Source: Pezicula radicicola
Taxonomy: Eukaryota > Ascomycota > Leotiomycetes > Helotiales > Dermateaceae
DNA length: 64,000 nucleotides
Direction of reading: 5' to 3'
Assembly: GCA_003008705.1 (NCBI GenBank)
Contig: PDUO01000046.1
Coordinates: forward strand, 341,156-405,155
The translations under genes were made by a program, and so were the position numbers. A model generated the notes under the pieces. It was given only the letters and a program-made list of their open reading frames with translations. It searched no databases and was not told where the DNA came from. Positions 11,140 through 23,972 of the stretch are shown piece after piece (within the stretch, counting starts at the first letter, position 1; every line of letters starts with the position of its first letter).

Positions 11140-14100
11140 ATGCCTATGAAGCTTGAAGTCAAATCCATTTTCACATCTCAGAAGGAGTTCGGTAGCCAGT
11201 CAGAACAAAGGCGGAAAACGCCTCCGCATAGCGATCTAATAACGCTGGCAGCCTCTGCGTCTGCGACCACTTCCGCATATCAGCATCAAGAGAATTCCAA
11301 TATCCGCAACTGGGCTGATAGGGAGGTGTGTCTGCAGGCAGAGCAACGGGAACCTGCTCCACAGGCGCAGAAAGTGCTAGGCCTAGCTTCAGGAGACGTC
11401 ACAGTAGCTAATGGGGGCGCAAAACAAGATCAACCTCCTCCACCACCCACGACGCCTAACGTTGATTCCTACTTCCCATTCCCACCCGCTGATCATCAAC
11501 GGGTACCAACACAAACACCAAATATTCTGAGGACCTCGGCCGCGACTTCTACGAATGCCTCGAAGCACAAGATAACAGAGGATATAGGGAAAGGCTCAAG
11601 TTCGGAACGGCCGAAGAAGAAATCCAAACGGCCACAGCTCAAGCCAGAGACCTTTCCCACTGGTTTCCACTTCAACCACAGCGACGCCATCTCGCCACTG
11701 TTTTTCTCGCATTCGCCCGGACGAAGACAGCGCCCAGCTCTCCCGCCTGGAGTATCGAGCACGGAGGCGGTCATCATGTTGAACAAGGCAGTGAACGAGT
11801 CGGCCGGGATCACCACGCTGAAGCTTGCGAGAGGCAGCGTGAGCCAAGCAAGCCCACGCGCTTTAAGTACGCCTGGTAGTTGGGGATCTCTCGAACGGAG
11901 CAGCATACCACAAAGCCCAGATGCGAGGGGAGCCAAGCAATCGGGGCTCCAAATACTAGGAAACGTGGGAATCATTGAATTGCTAGAACAGGATGAAAGG
12001 CCAACCTTCATTGTGGATGTTGCGAATCCGCTCAACTTTAATCCAGGTACTCCTTTAAAGATTGTCTTTGCAAACGCTTCGATACGCGCGTACGATGCTG
12101 TATTGGATATGGTAACAGGAAAGGCCGATTTAGACTCCCCAGGAGTAGCTGTGACAAATAATTTTCCAGAGTTTAAGGCTTGGGTTTTAAGCTTTGTGAA
12201 GAATAACGAGTCCTTGGACATATGTTTACCGTCTTTTGTATACGGCGGGATTACTTGGACATGTTCAACGCTGCGAAAACGCCTTCGGCTCATAAGTGGT
12301 AGCCCCAGCAGCGTAGCTGGCGTTGGTGAGTTGGCTCCTTCTCGCGATTTTTGTCTTTGAACGAATAGCTCAGAAACATTCGTGGGACCCCTTTCCCCTT
12401 TCCCCTTTTTCTGCAACTTGCTCAAAAGCTAATATTTTAGGGCCTTCAAATGGCGGAGCGAGTAATGCATCAGTCCTCAGTGAACGAGCCCGTGGTCCGG
12501 CTTCTTTAAACAGCATTGCGAATTTGTCATTAATCGGAGAACCCACAGATTATTTTGGAGATGCAACGGTGACTCGGCGACCGAGTGCTTCCCCTGAACA
12601 CCTTCCTACCACAAGTAGCCCACTTACCAAGCAGACAATTTTTGCATCGCAAAATGACATGGCTGGAGCGTTGCTGCCATCCGAGACGCCATCATTCGAC
12701 TGGACACGACTCCCGATCTCTGCCGCCCTCCCAAAACACATACAGTTTGCTCGAAGTATCGATTGGGGAAAAACAGCTCTCGGTCCCATCGAAAACTGGG
12801 CTTTTGATCTGAGAGCAATGTGCAATCTCATCATGGGCAGCCCACATGCTGCAGCTATGTATTGGGGTCCCGAGTATATCGCAATTTACAACGAGGCCTA
12901 TATCCTCCTTGCCGGCCAGAGACACCCTAAATTAATGGGCCAGAGTTACAAAACTGTGTGGGCCGAAATCTGGAGCGATATTGACCCTTATTTCAAAAAT
13001 GCGATGGAGTTAGGCCAGGCGACGATGAAGGATGACGACTGCCTGTTTGTTACGAGAAATGGATTCCTAGAAGAGTCCTATTTTAGCTGGAGCATGATTC
13101 CTCTCATTGGTGAAGACGGGCAGGTAGTTGGAATTTATAATCCAGTATTTGAAAAGACCAGACGGAAAATTGCGGAACGGAGAATGCTGACGCTGAGAGA
13201 AATTGGCGAAAAGACAGCTGTTGCACGAGATGCGAAGGGTTTTTGGGGCCAAGTAATTAAGGGCCTTGAATACAATGTAAGAATCGGCGGATCCTCTTTC
13301 CTTTAATGTTCACACAAGTACTAATGCCCTATCAGGAATATGATGTACCGTTTGTTTTTCTGTACTCGGTAAGTGATGAAACCGACAGCGATATGAGCTC
13401 AATGCATTCGGGGAGCCTTTCGCAAGCTCCTCAATGCGTCCTCGAAGGTGTTTTGGGGGTACCAAAGGATCACAAGGCTGCTGTAAGCCCACTGGATCTA
13501 AAGAGCGGTGATGAAGTAAGTCCGAAGACACATTCAACCTCTTTCCATACCCTAACAACGTTATAGGGATTTGCCCCTTATTTGAGAGAGTCAATGAAAA
13601 CAAGTAGGCCAATTCTGCTTTCAACGGAAGATGGTACGCTATCGACAGAACTTATTGAGGGTCTTGAATGGAGAGGCTTTGGCGATCCTTGCCGTGCTGC
13701 TGTGGTTTGCCCCATTCATCCGACCACTGGCGAATCGATTCTAGGGTTTCTTATCATGGGAATAAATCCTCGAAGGCCTTATGATGACGACTACAGCTTA
13801 TTTATTCAGCTGATAAGCCGTCAACTTGCAACATCAATGGCAAGTGTGGTCTTATTTGAGGAGGAAATCAGACGTGGACAACGAGCAGCCCGCCTCGCTG
13901 CTTTAGACCGACAGGAATTATCGAAGCAGCTTGATCTGCGCACCCAAGAAGCTGTCGAGAGCGAGACCAAATTTACACGAATGGCCGAATTCGCCCCTGT
14001 GGGGATGTTTATTGCAGACTCTCATGGAACCTTGACCTATTCAAATGACACTTGGTGGGAAATTACGCGACACCCGAGAGCAGAAAATAGTGCGAATACC

Positions 14101-16301
14101 TGGATGGAGAGCATCAAAGACGAAGACCGTGACGAAGTAAAAGCAGTATGGAAGAGGCTGGTGGTAGAAACAGAGGCCGTAACACACGAATTTAGATTCA
14201 AAACGCCTTGGCAAGACCGGACTGGTGGTAGAAGTGACACTTGGGTACTTATGAGCGCTTACCCGGAGAAGAATGAAGACGGTAGTCTCAAGAGTGTATT
14301 CGGTAGCATCACGAATATTTCTCAACAGAAGTGGGCCGAGGATTTCCAAAAGCGCAGAATGGAGGAAGCAATTGAAATGAAACGCCAGCAGGAGAACTTC
14401 ATCGACATTACCTCCCATGAAATGAGAAATCCTCTTAGTGCTATTCTGCAGTGCGCTGATGAAATTTCCCATACATTGTCCGACTATCGTTCCGCAGAGG
14501 AGAGTTCAAGGACAAGCCAGAAGCTCGACAATATCCTAGAAAGTAGCATAGACGCTGCTCAGACCATTGCTCTTTGCGCACAACATCAAAAGCGCATCGT
14601 TGATGATATCCTCACTCTGTCGAAATTGGATTCTGCACTGTTACTTGTCACTCCGGTTGACGCACAACCAGTAGCTGTCATGCAGCGAGCGCTCAAAATG
14701 TTTGAAGGAGAGATTGAAACCAATGATATCGCCATGGAGTTCCGTGTGGAAAAGTCATATCTAGATCTAGCTGTTGATTGGGTTAAATTAGATCCTTCTC
14801 GCCTTTTGCAAGTGCTCATTAACTTAACCACCAACGCCATCAAGTTCACGCACACACAAACAAAACGTACAATCATGGTTAGCATTGGTGCATCTAAGGA
14901 AAAACCGCAATCTGGCGTTTATTCTGACGTCTCTTACTTTCCGACTCGCTCCAAGCGTGGCAATATTACTACCGATGAGGCAGAATGGGGCACGGGAGAG
15001 GAAATATATCTCCATTTCGCTGTCCAGGACACAGGACGTGGCCTTGACGACAATGAAAAGAAGCTATTATTTCTCCGATTTTCTCAGGCGTCACCACGGA
15101 CTCGTAAGTACTCAGCTCTTTACACGAAATTTACTCCTTTTAATACATTGCTTAACTTGCTCTGAGTTGCTCAGTTGTTTCGGGTTACCCTGTTAATGCT
15201 CCTAAATCTTATTTGAGCTATTTCTATCTTCCACAGAGCAATTATACTGACCCTAAGTTTTTAACACACTAGACGTCCAATACGGCGGATCAGGACTAGG
15301 GTTGTTTATTTCTAGAGAACTGACGGAGATGCAAGGTGGTGAGATTGGTGTTTCTTCCGAGAGAGGCATAGGGTCGACCTTTGCTTTCTACGTCAAGGCG
15401 AGAAAGGTCGATAGCATTCCAACGGATACTCCAATTGCGGCTTCGTTGAAAACCCTACGGAAAACTTCATCAAACTCAGTAACAGTTGAGAGTCGCAAGA
15501 GCTCATCGGGCAAAGCCGTACATCGATCAACCACTTCTAAAGCCACAACACTGCGATCTTCTCCAAAGCCACGTGCGGACTCCTCAACTAATCATAATGA
15601 TGTAATCAAGGTCCTCGTTGTTGAGGACAACCTGGTAAACCAACGAGTGCTTCAAAAGCAGCTTCGAAATCAAGGGATGGAGGTTCACGTTGCAAATCAT
15701 GGAGTCGAGGCACTTGAATTACTCAAGACGTCCCGATTCTGGTCTGGGCAAGAAAAATCCGGCATTGAACTCTCCGTGATTCTTATGGTATATCCTACTG
15801 TTCTTTTACCACAATATATACTAATCATGTTTACAGGACTTGGAGATGCCAATAATGGATGGACTAACCTGCGCGAGGACGATCCGCGAACTTGAAACTG
15901 GTGAGACATTTCTTTCTTCTCCTCTCCATCTGTTCTGAAAGTTTCCTACATTTCATCCGAGTCTGGACTGTAGTTTAATCTAGTAATTGAACTCAAACTT
16001 GTGAATTGCTAAAGAAGATTCGAATCCTTCGTCCTGTTTATATTCCTGGCTTTGGAAAATAAGCTAACATCACAGACGGGACTATTGCCACACATGTACC
16101 CATCATCTGTGTGACGGCAAATGCTCGATTAGAACAGATCGAGACTGCTATAGCCGCAGGAATGGTGAGCGAATTCAGCCTATTCAAGCTGGGAAGTACA
16201 AGACTGACACATTGCAGGACGATGTCGTCTCGAAACCATTTCGGATTCCAGACCTTGTACCCAAAATTGACGAGCTTATAATGAAATACAATAATGCTTA
16301 A
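11140..16301 (+). CDS. Hybrid histidine kinase (PAS/GAF, HisKA, HATPase, REC)
   Basis: Eight exons (11140-12325, 12441-13276, 13336-13515, 13567-15103, 15273-15787, 15837-15900, 16076-16164, 16218-16301) join in frame to 1,496 aa. Residues 1-250 are a Ser/Pro/Gln-rich tail. PAS-like segments follow at about 280-390 and 490-640, then a GAF-like stretch (PFVFLYSV) from about 675. Another PAS starts near 870 (FAPVGMFIADSHGTLTYSND). The H-box ITSHEMRNPLSAIL has the phosphorylated His near 1018. The ATPase has an N box (NLTTNAIKF, about 1152), DTGRGL (about 1221) and a G2 box GSGLGLFIS (about 1254). The receiver has VEDNLVNQ (about 1365), acceptor Asp in MDLEMPIMDG (about 1420) and Lys in SKPF (about 1475). 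No membrane segment is visible, so it is probably a cytosolic sensor feeding an HPt/SSK1/SKN7 phosphorelay. The signal sensed is unknown. Confidence 0.92.
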
Positions 16302-18693
16302 TAAATAGAGGAGATGAATCGGTTGATTAATAAAGGAGTTCAAGGTGGAAAGAATAAATGAGAACTGATTATGAAATTCATAGCGGTGTCAATACCCAGG
16401 GGCAACAAATGGGAAGGAAAGACTGGCATGATAGCCATGGTGTTTGGGGTCTGCTCTAAATAATCATTCATGCATATGATGGGCATCACATTTTGCATAT
16501 AAGGAAGGTTGGGGCTTTAAGGCACTAAGACCATATCGTGCCGATTCATGAGAGAGTACGGAGTACATAATTGAGGGACATATTGAATATAAACACCTTG
16601 GGACATTGATCTCTTGCTCAGCCTTCTAGCATCTGTTAGTTTGCTATATGTTCCACTACCCCGGTAACTGACTTTCTTCATTTCAGTAAACAAGTTAGCC
16701 TAAGCTGTTTCAATCGGAGCTCTGCATAGATAAGTATTCCCTTTCTAATTCTACACTCCTATGGGAGCTTGGTCAAGGTAAGCGCCATTGTGTTGATTCG
16801 AAGACTCCTAAAGGTACGGCATAAAACCAGAGGACGAATCTCTGAAAACCTCAATTCTAGACTAGTACTATACTAGCTTATCTTAAGCAGGATTTTAAAG
16901 TGCAGTATTATTATTATCTTCCTTGAAATTTCCAACTACAGGCTTTAGATTAGGTACTAACATCGAATGAATTACTGAAATAAGTTAGTTACTAAATTGA
17001 TTCCACTAGATACAAATAAGTAGGTGATTACGGTCGTGTAGCAGTGCCTGCTCTTCTCACAGAAAGTTTTCTAATTTCTTTAGATGGTTGTAGAAGAACC
17101 TTTAGTCTTCCAGAAGTATTTCTTAGGAGACGAATTGAGATTAAGCGACGAGATCTAAGTAACCCATTCTGGCCTATCCCCTCCTTTGTATATTGGCTAA
17201 CGCTTAGGCTATAGGGACGTGCAATAAGGTATCGATTAAACAGAGTGTCTAATCCTTACCTACATGACTAATATACCAAGGAGGGGATAGTATTAGTAGT
17301 ATATAAAATAGTTCGTTCAGATTAGTCGCTAAGTCCACTTTTGTATACAAATTCTTACTATATAGTAAGTGTGATTTATACATACTAATCTCCCTACCAC
17401 GTAGGACAGTTTGTATATCCTACTAAAGTAAAGTCAACTTTCAGTTAGTTAGTTTCGATATACAGGTCCTATAGTTTTTGATATATTTCTCCCTCTGTGA
17501 TATTTCAGAGAAGCGCATGCAAATACCTTTGTCTAAGAAATTTCCTATCGTTTTTCGTTTTATGTTGTCTTAAGGTGACCCGGTCTTATGAGAGTGATGT
17601 TATATGTGAGAATTGTAAAAGGGGGGGGAGTGGGAGCATAAGATGCGGATTCGACCTTAGACCTCAGAGATAAAGCAGCGTAACAAATTAAGACGTTTTA
17701 TTTATGTATATTCCCAATCTCAGCTTCCATCTTCTTTTTATACCTGCACTCTCGCATTATTCATCCACAACTTTTCTATGTACTTAACCTAAGATTTCTC
17801 ATGTATGCTTACAGGTCTGATATCATTCTATTAGCTCTGTTATTAATTGTAAGGTTCCCTTTTAGTGTTTCTTTTTATTTTCCCTTCTATGATCACAACT
17901 ATTACAAGCTTTAGGTCAGATATTGAAATCAAGTGAGTTACTCTAGCCAAGTAGGTTACTTAAATCAAGTGAGTGACTATGATCACGTGGCAGTGCCCGA
18001 TTCCACAGTAAGATTTCCAGTTTCTATAGACTAGATAGCAAGAAGTAGGCGACATGTTTAGTACCTACTATAGCCTTATAATCTTGTCATTTCAGACTCC
18101 CATTGAGTGAAATACTTAGATTGAGTGCTTAGCGTATAGAAAGTGTTGAATCCAGTGAATATATGGGAATAGTCATGTGATTGCCCACCATAAGTAGGCT
18201 CTTCTCCCACACACTAGCTTCCACACAGAACACAGAACACAATATAACCACATTGCCACCCACATGTTGCTGCTGTCCAAATAGCCTTCCCATTCAACAG
18301 AAAGGGTAAAAGAAATTTGACTTCAAAATATCCTACAAAAACAGGACCAACTCCTGAGAACTTTGAAAGCAACAAGAGCAGCCTGAAAATATACAAATCA
18401 ACAGACGAACTCATAAAATTTAAATATCACTGCGACCCAGCGAGAGCATACGTTTTGTTTCAAAAAATTGGTATTTTCGTAAACTGCAAACTAGCTAAGT
18501 CGATTTTATGCTAGAAACCTTTACCGGCTATCACTGAAAGAGCAATAACACCTTACAAAGACATCAAACAAATATGCAAACGCTTCGGTTTTCCTATCGC
18601 GTTCCAGCCAGCGAACCCAATGCCCAGAAACTCCTATTCAAGCAAAATAATAGCATGGATATATACCGATTGCAAAACTGGGGAAGACATAAG
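16302..18693. repeat. Gene-free AT-leaning spacer with degenerate repeats
   Basis: Spacer between two convergent 3' ends. Related blocks recur. Around 16970-17060 and 17925-18005 both copies pair GAA/ATAAGTxAGTTAC-like motifs with a GTGATTAC/GTGACTAT...GTGxxAGCAGTGCC block. A weaker third version lies at 18080-18200. An 8-nt G run sits near 17622. These resemble pieces of the MITE families at 25.2 kb and 35.7 kb. No gene seen. Confidence 0.5.
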
Positions 18694-21634
18694 CTAATGG
18701 AGCTTCTCTTGCATGACCACAACAGCCGCATAACCAGCGCAACACTGTGTTGTCATACTGTGCGAGCACCAAGGACACAAAATCGCCGTGGTCATCTTGC
18801 CAGAAACACCCAGATCCTTGTCTTCGACAATATTGTACGGCTTGGCCATACATTCATAAATCTTTGAGGGCATGTCGTGGAAGTAGTGACAGGAGCAACA
18901 CACGACAAACATCTTCGCAATTGGGTCGGGGCCAAAAGAGTGGCTGCTTGCAGGAGCTTGCTGAAATGCGAGCCGGCCAGCCTTTGAGACCTTCGAGAGT
19001 GGACCTGCATTGGGGATGTTCTTTCTCGCATTCTGAAGATATTGGCCACTAGCAGGGTCCATTGATGAAGTCCTATCACTGCTTTGAGATCTTGGAGGCA
19101 AGTTCGAAGTAGACTGAGAATCTTTGTCCTGGTAAGCAGGTTCTGAAGCTTGTCTAGCCATCTTCACCGATTCTTCTTTTCCCTTGCCTTTCGACGGGCG
19201 GCGGCCAAGAGCCTGGTGCTTCAATGTTGGCAGGAAACTCAGGTCATCATTCATATCTGGTGTGGATACGGATCTCGAAATACTTGGCCGGCGGTTTAAG
19301 TCGCTTGCAAGAGCCTTCTCGACTTCAGGACCAATTGCAGTTTGTGGTTTCGGGCGAAGAGCGGGATGAATTAGCAGCTCTGGTGAGGACATGATGTACT
19401 CCGCATTTCCCAAAACTTCCTCGGCGTCATGAAAGGCATCATACACACTACTGTTATCCCCAGCACTGCCACCCTCTTGCTTCATCTTTTCGCTGAGAAC
19501 CGATGCCGCAGCTGCACTCTTGAAATCTTTTGTGGCGTAAAGCTCATCCTTTTGTGAGTTGGGCCTGGAGGCATTAGGTGTGGTGACATTTGTACCAGAA
19601 TCTGATACGTATGAATTATCTTCGCTAGAAGATCGTAACGAGCTTGGGTGAGACGTCCGGGATCCAGCATTTGCATACATCTCTAGTGGTGACATTGGAG
19701 GAACTGGTGGCATCGCCTCGCCCAGCAGAAGCTCTGCCTTGCTAAGAACTCTCAGTGTAGTATTGGAATTATTTGGAGAAGAAGTCAAACTACTAGATCC
19801 AGACTTTGGAGAGACGTTGAAAGTGTTGGAGTTCCTCGAAAAAGCGGCTTTTGCTGCGGATTTAAAATTCTTGAAAGACGGGGACACGGGGTAGTTCTTT
19901 GATGACTTGTCGTCCTTCGAAGATGTAGCTTGGGTTAAATGGTTATTATGTGGCATTGTTTGAGTTTGCGCCATAAAGGAATGATAGCCATCTGAAATGT
20001 GACTCGGGGAGCTGTCGTTGTCCGATTCGACAGTAGAGTGCCTTGGCCGGGTAGACGAAGATTCTTCTGGTGGGGGGTTTTGTGTCTTGACGTTGGGTAG
20101 AGCAGTCTGATTAGAAGGCTTGCGTTCATACTGATGTACGGTTGTAGCAGGACGGCCACGGCTTTGCTCTCGCGCACTTTGGGACATCACGAATTGCCCA
20201 TTGGGAGAATTAGGGCTTACAGGCATCTCCTTAAGCTCACCACTTATTCTAATCGGTTCTATATTGCCCCTACGCGACTTGGGTCCGGGCGGTTCAAGGA
20301 GGGTTGTAAATTCTTGTAAGATGCCATCTTCTGTTGGAAGAGGTCCAAAGCCATTCCTAGAATCGAGGCGTAGCTGATCTGCGGAAGAGATCTTACTTTT
20401 GGGACGTCGCTTAATATTCCTCTCCATGATGGAGCTTCCAGTTGAAAGTCGCTTTTCAGCTTCAAGATCCCGAACTAAGCGTGTAGTATAAGAAGATTCC
20501 TCACCATTGCCATGGGAATTATTTCGGGTCCGGATTTCTTCCTCGGCTTCTGACTCGGAGCTCGCGGGAGGCATCGTGGGTTCGAATTTAAGAAACTCCG
20601 GGACACGCTGCGCAGGAGGAGCGCCTGCGTCGCGTTGAATCTGCTCGAGAAGGGCGGTATTCGTGGTAGTGGTAGTGAGCCTTTGGATCTCATCTTGAAC
20701 AGCACCCTCGTTCTGACGTGCAAGTTTCAAACCACCAACAAACCCTCCTGTGCCCACTGGAAGCTCAGCTTCTGCTGGACTTTGAGGCTTATCCTGTTTC
20801 CATGGCCCCGGAATGTTCTTCAGACCATTTACTACAACTTCCATGCTTCCTCTCCTCGAATCGCGCCTAGGTCTCGGGCTTTCTGGAGCCGCAGGGCGCT
20901 GGTCGGAGATAATCTCAAGTATGGGAGCGGAGGTGGACCTCTCCACTGGAGTTGCGCCTGCGTTGATCTTGTCGAAGATCTTGCTGGTTGGCGGAGATTT
21001 GTGCAACCTCTTCGCATTTGCATGCTTCTTAGCATCCTTGGCCTCTTTCTCAGCTCTTGCTTTCTCTTTCCTGCGCTTGTCTCTGGCTTCCTTTGCCTCC
21101 TTCTTCTCCTTTCGCGTCTTGCTGTCGTCCCATCCAGGAGATTGGCATATAGATGACGCATCAGACCCATTTCCATCATCGTTGTTGGAAAGAACCTCTA
21201 TCTTCAGCGTACTCGGTTCCTTTGGCTGGATCTCAGCTGAAGTCTCATCTGGATTGCCCGCCGGAGCCTGAGTAGCAGCAGTAGCAGCAGCAGCAACAGT
21301 CAATGGGGATAAAGTTGGCACAGTCATTGCTCTACCGTGGGAGTGCAGATGTGCTGGACGTTGTTCTGGGATGAAGTTGGATACACGGCGACCATAGATG
21401 TCGTTAGAAGTAGAGGTACGACGGGACCGGACAGGCAATGTCGTCGTCGTCGCAGCTTGCATTCGGTCAATCTGGATAATTCTTTCTTAGCCAGAGTCCA
21501 AGCCACTTTCAGGCGAGGAGCTATGATTGTGTGTCGTGGCATCGTACCTTCTGTTTCCTCTCAATGTCCAGCATACGGTTCAAGGACTTCTTACTGAAGC
21601 CCCATGGCCGATGTTGCCCCTCGGTGGAAGCCAT
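18694..21634 (-). CDS. Conserved-looking 954-aa disordered protein with C-terminal Cys-rich domain
   Basis: Two exons on the minus strand, 21634-21548 (29 aa) and 21471-18694, join in frame across a 76-nt intron to give 954 aa. The first exon adds a compact N-terminus (WGFSKKSLNRMLDIERKQK) that a single-exon reading from 21462 would miss. Most of the protein is Ser/Pro/Lys/Glu-rich and probably disordered, including a basic charged run near residues 150-200 (KEKKEAKEARDKRRKEKARA). The last about 80 residues are different. They contain VVCCSCHYFHD, then YECMAKPY, then CPWCSHSM and CCAGY, a pattern that could bind two zinc ions. I cannot name the family. A scaffold or regulatory role is only a guess. 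Confidence 0.85.
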
Positions 21635-23972
21635 CGAGCCACAGAACCTTGAAGTGTAGACCGTTTGCAACTATCGTCGATTATTCTACCTACCTGATGG
21701 ATCAGAGTACCCGCATCGTCATCAGCTTCTCAAGGCGTGAATTCACCGAATAAGGCAAAGATGAGGGGTGGGAGGCGTTGGTCCGGTGTGGATTGTTGTT
21801 GTTGTGTTCGGGCTGAATTTGAGTTCTTACTTAGCTGAATTCCAGGCTAGACGGGAGAGTTAATAATAGACGACTACCAAGTAACGAGCAAGGCCTGTAG
21901 ACTTGGTTTGGACCAACGCAGACAGAGACTCTACTTATGAAGGGACGGTGTGAAGACGGAAAACACGGGACAACGACAACAACGTGACAGAGCGAAGAAA
22001 AAGGAAAAAGGAAAAGGAAATGCGAAGATCCAATATTATTAGAGCTGGGCTCATGGATGTACCTGCGTTGTTGGCTGAACCATGAACATGTGACACCCCA
22101 TTGGCTCGCCGCTGGTTGTGACACAAACCAGTCCCATCTGACTGCTGCTACTGCACCTACAAATACAGTATAACTAGGTATGGCACAGTACTTCGGGAGT
22201 TCTGGCGTCGTGCGGTGTGACAATTTGTGTTGTGCACTGAACCTTTATTCTTGGCTGAATAGGTTGCTGCCAGCACAGACAGACTGGTAGCGCCTAAAAG
22301 ATACCTTCAAGCTCCAGGCTGTTGGTGGCCTAGCGCAGCAGTAATGTACGGCATTTACAGGGCCTTCTCTCCTCCGAGACGAATTTAGATAGTGCTTGAC
22401 TCCACTATTTACTCTACGATCCCCCAGAAAAGTCCTCGATCGATCCTGGATCTTCGTCCAGCATTGAGAACAAGGAACAGCTTATTCACAGAATGCCTCA
22501 TATTGTCTTATTACAGAGTATTGCTTCCTATTCGAGAAGAACGAAATCTCCCATCCCCTTTTTGGTTTATATTCACCACATCATACTATTTGTCCTAATT
22601 CTCCTAAATGATAAATCACGCCAACTCTGCAGCAACAGCGGGGTGATTCCCCCAGGGATCTCCCAGGAATCGCTTGGCTCACTGGCCATTCTTTGTAGAT
22701 CTGTGACGATGCGGGTACCTGGCGCATCCGTGAACATCTCAAGCGAGGAGCTGCTGCGGCTCAGTCTTCGGATTACCTCGTACTACCGGTACATTTCAGA
22801 TTCCTAGTCATGAATAAATGTAAGATGAGATCTTGAAACGTTTCAAAATATCCCCTGCTTCTATAAAATATAGCCTAATAATGCTTGCTTTTTATTCAAA
22901 GCAAGACAAGATCCCGTAGCTATGCGATGGGCAATATCAGACGTTTCTTGCGATGCTATAGGTGGATACTCTGCTTATTTTCAATGGTCTAGATGCGAGT
23001 AATCACGGAAGACTGTGCTTACTAGAAGGATCAAACTCGGGATCAGCATCGGATACAGCAATCAGCCATTGTAGATCGCCAATCCATACTTCTATTTGCT
23101 TTCTATTACAGCTACTCGAACTTTATGTTGGATAAACGATGTAATGTTGTATATTTAACTACCTAGCGAGTACGCAAGGATTGGTCATATTGAGGGTAAA
23201 AGGACGAAAGTCTACGGGCACCTACGTCCTACGTTGATGGCACTTACTAGTTAACACGTTGGCGAAAAAACCACGATACATTGACGTTAAAACAATTGCG
23301 GGTTGGTGATTCTCATAATATTTCGGTACCAGCTGAATTGCTGTAACTTCTTAGTGACAAGCAAAAAGCAATCATGATGTTTTCATCCTCGGACATGGCG
23401 GGCAGCAGTCGCTGCCGCGGGATGTATACGAAGACACGGCGCATAAATATTGATATTTCCAACTGAATCACTATGTACTCTGAAATAGGCCCAAACTAAC
23501 TAGTTCTAGCAAATTCTACAGGTATTAATATAAGCTCTGCTCTATTCTAGACGAAAGGTTCCATTTGGAATTGACAATATTTATGCGCTGTTCTTTCGTA
23601 CCTTCGTAAGACTTGCGCAACTATGGTGTGCTCTTGGCTTGAAAGGGGGTTTTAGCCTAACTTGTTAAGAAAATATACAACGGCTCGAACTATGTTTCCA
23701 GACTACTGGTATCTAGCACGAAGCACTAAGTGTTGTTGCATCATAATCAACTTCATTCCACGTGTGATGGCGCTCACTAATTGAGCAGCTGGTAAGCCAA
23801 AACCCCGATCAAGACTATCTCCTGCGCAATAGTAAAGGGCGTTGCATTGTTGCTGGAATAAAGAGCGCATAGCTCTTCATATAGAAATGTTGATTGGTTG
23901 CCTTTCTCAAGAACTGATGTTCACCCCAGAGCAACGTTCATCAGTACTTCCAGGGCCAAGACGGCTAGTTAT
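21635..23972. other. Intergenic, no intact gene seen
   Basis: Upstream region of the 954-aa gene (divided by CAG/GTTGTT-rich DNA near 21780-22000) followed by about 1.7 kb of unremarkable sequence with only short ORFs. Confidence 0.45.

Noticed and set aside
11496..12425. 309-aa minus-strand ORF opposite the kinase N-terminus
   Set aside because: It is a mirror of the well-supported kinase exon 1 in low-complexity codons and lacks its own splice or promoter logic.
16018..16035. GATTCGAATCC, resembling a tRNA T-arm
   Set aside because: Lies in a kinase intron; no acceptor stem, D-arm or anticodon arm fits around it.
20813..21271. 152-173-aa plus-strand ORFs opposite the 954-aa gene
   Set aside because: Leu/Ser/Phe-rich shadow of the Lys/Glu/Arg-rich real frame; no family resemblance.
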